Source: Cepaea nemoralis
Taxonomy: Eukaryota > Mollusca > Gastropoda > Stylommatophora > Helicidae
Assembly: GCA_014155875.1 (NCBI GenBank)
Contig: JACEFZ010027052.1
Location: forward strand, 1 to 64,000
Reading direction: 5' to 3'
Length of the DNA: 64,000 nt
Part shown: piece by piece, positions 63,669 through 64,000 of the stretch
Position numbering within the stretch: position 1 is the first letter of the stretch
How the letters are laid out: the number at the start of each line of letters is the position of its first letter
The notes under the pieces: generated by a model
What the model was told of the DNA's origin: nothing
The model's database searches: none
Seen by the model: only the letters and a program-made list of their open reading frames with translations
Position numbers and translations under genes: made by a program

Positions 63669-64000
63669 TGTCACGAGTTTTCCCAAACCAGCTGGCCTTT
63701 GCAAGGGGAATCCCCATAGGGAGAACTCTGCGGAAGAATTAGGTCGCCAGGTTAAAATTAACTTGGGAAAAGTCAGCTGATTGACCGGTCCAGTAGGTTC
63801 CCGAAATTGCTTGAAGTAGAATGTTCGAGTTAGCATTGTGCACTCAACCACCCAATGATCTGAACAGGAATGATTCACACGAGAATTGAACCCATGATTC
63901 ACGTAGAAAGTAACTTTCTGCGAGATACGCAACTTCGGCGTGAAGCTAGATTTGGGCACAACTCAGCTGATAGCCATGTTGCGAATCAGTTCACTGAAAT
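63669..64000. other. Unassigned DNA at the window edge
   Basis: No gene recognised. A B-box-like GGGTTCAATTCTCG occurs on the minus strand near 63890, which could belong to another SINE, but no A box at the right spacing or target duplication was found. Confidence 0.4.

Overview
This is a gene-poor, repeat-dense eukaryotic (metazoan) window. Split genes with GT-AG introns, long C2H2 zinc-finger exons with TGEKPYKCD linkers, several non-LTR retrotransposon families, a Penelope-type GIY-YIG fragment, mariner and hAT remnants and tRNA-derived SINEs all point to an invertebrate animal. A marine mollusc is my best guess from the flavour of the LINE proteins, but the sequence alone does not settle it.

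Two host genes can be supported, both on the minus strand and clearly paralogous. ZNF-A has a zinc-finger exon at 13336-15515 and an upstream coding exon at 19624-19759. ZNF-B has a zinc-finger exon at 50027-52197 and an upstream exon ending near 62206. In both, the zinc-finger exon starts behind a good acceptor in phase 1. The 136-nt upstream exon of A ends in phase 1 at a perfect GTAAGT donor, so the two join in frame. Intronic blocks upstream (about 25790 and 26195 for A; about 62245 and 63014 for B) are also shared, so the duplication covered introns. In B the 3' part of the upstream exon has expanded into a 54-bp (18-residue) array of about 85 copies filling 57530-62120.

The most striking object is at 34641-45253: a 10,601-bp element that is almost entirely one inverted repeat (arms of about 5.5 and 5.0 kb, 38-bp centre). 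It begins 5'-AG, ends CT-3' and is flanked by a 6-bp direct repeat, GCGAAG. It sits inside an RTE-type LINE whose reading frame is restored exactly by removing the element and one GCGAAG. Its arms carry no recognisable gene but hold captured LINE fragments. It looks like a non-autonomous, fold-back DNA element; 6-bp duplication plus AG termini recall Polinton/Maverick elements.

Layout. 1-8 kb: LINE fragments, a SINE, a 46-bp minisatellite. 8-10.3 kb: 38-bp minisatellite with a LINE insertion. 10.3-12.9 kb: non-coding with two tRNA-like SINEs. 12.9-19.8 kb: ZNF-A with a LINE and minisatellites in its intron. 19.8-25.8 kb: a block absent from the B copy, made of a broken gene of an uncharacterised multicopy family and 4 kb of simple repeat. 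26.2-28.6 kb: a very homogeneous 44-bp array. 28.6-34.5 kb: AT-rich DNA, a Penelope fragment, nested LINEs and a SINE. 34.6-45.3 kb: the giant palindrome. 45.3-49.6 kb: LINE and repeat debris. 49.6-52.2 kb: a hAT-type MITE and ZNF-B. 52.4-57.5 kb: a retroposon and a three-level nest (mariner, LINE, LINE). 57.5-62.2 kb: the exon-derived array. 62.2-64 kb: a second retroposon copy, a 20-bp minisatellite and a LINE 3' end.

Recurring theme: several minisatellites here were born from coding sequence (ZNF exon, LINE 3' coding regions) by local tandem duplication. All copy counts and identities are by eye.
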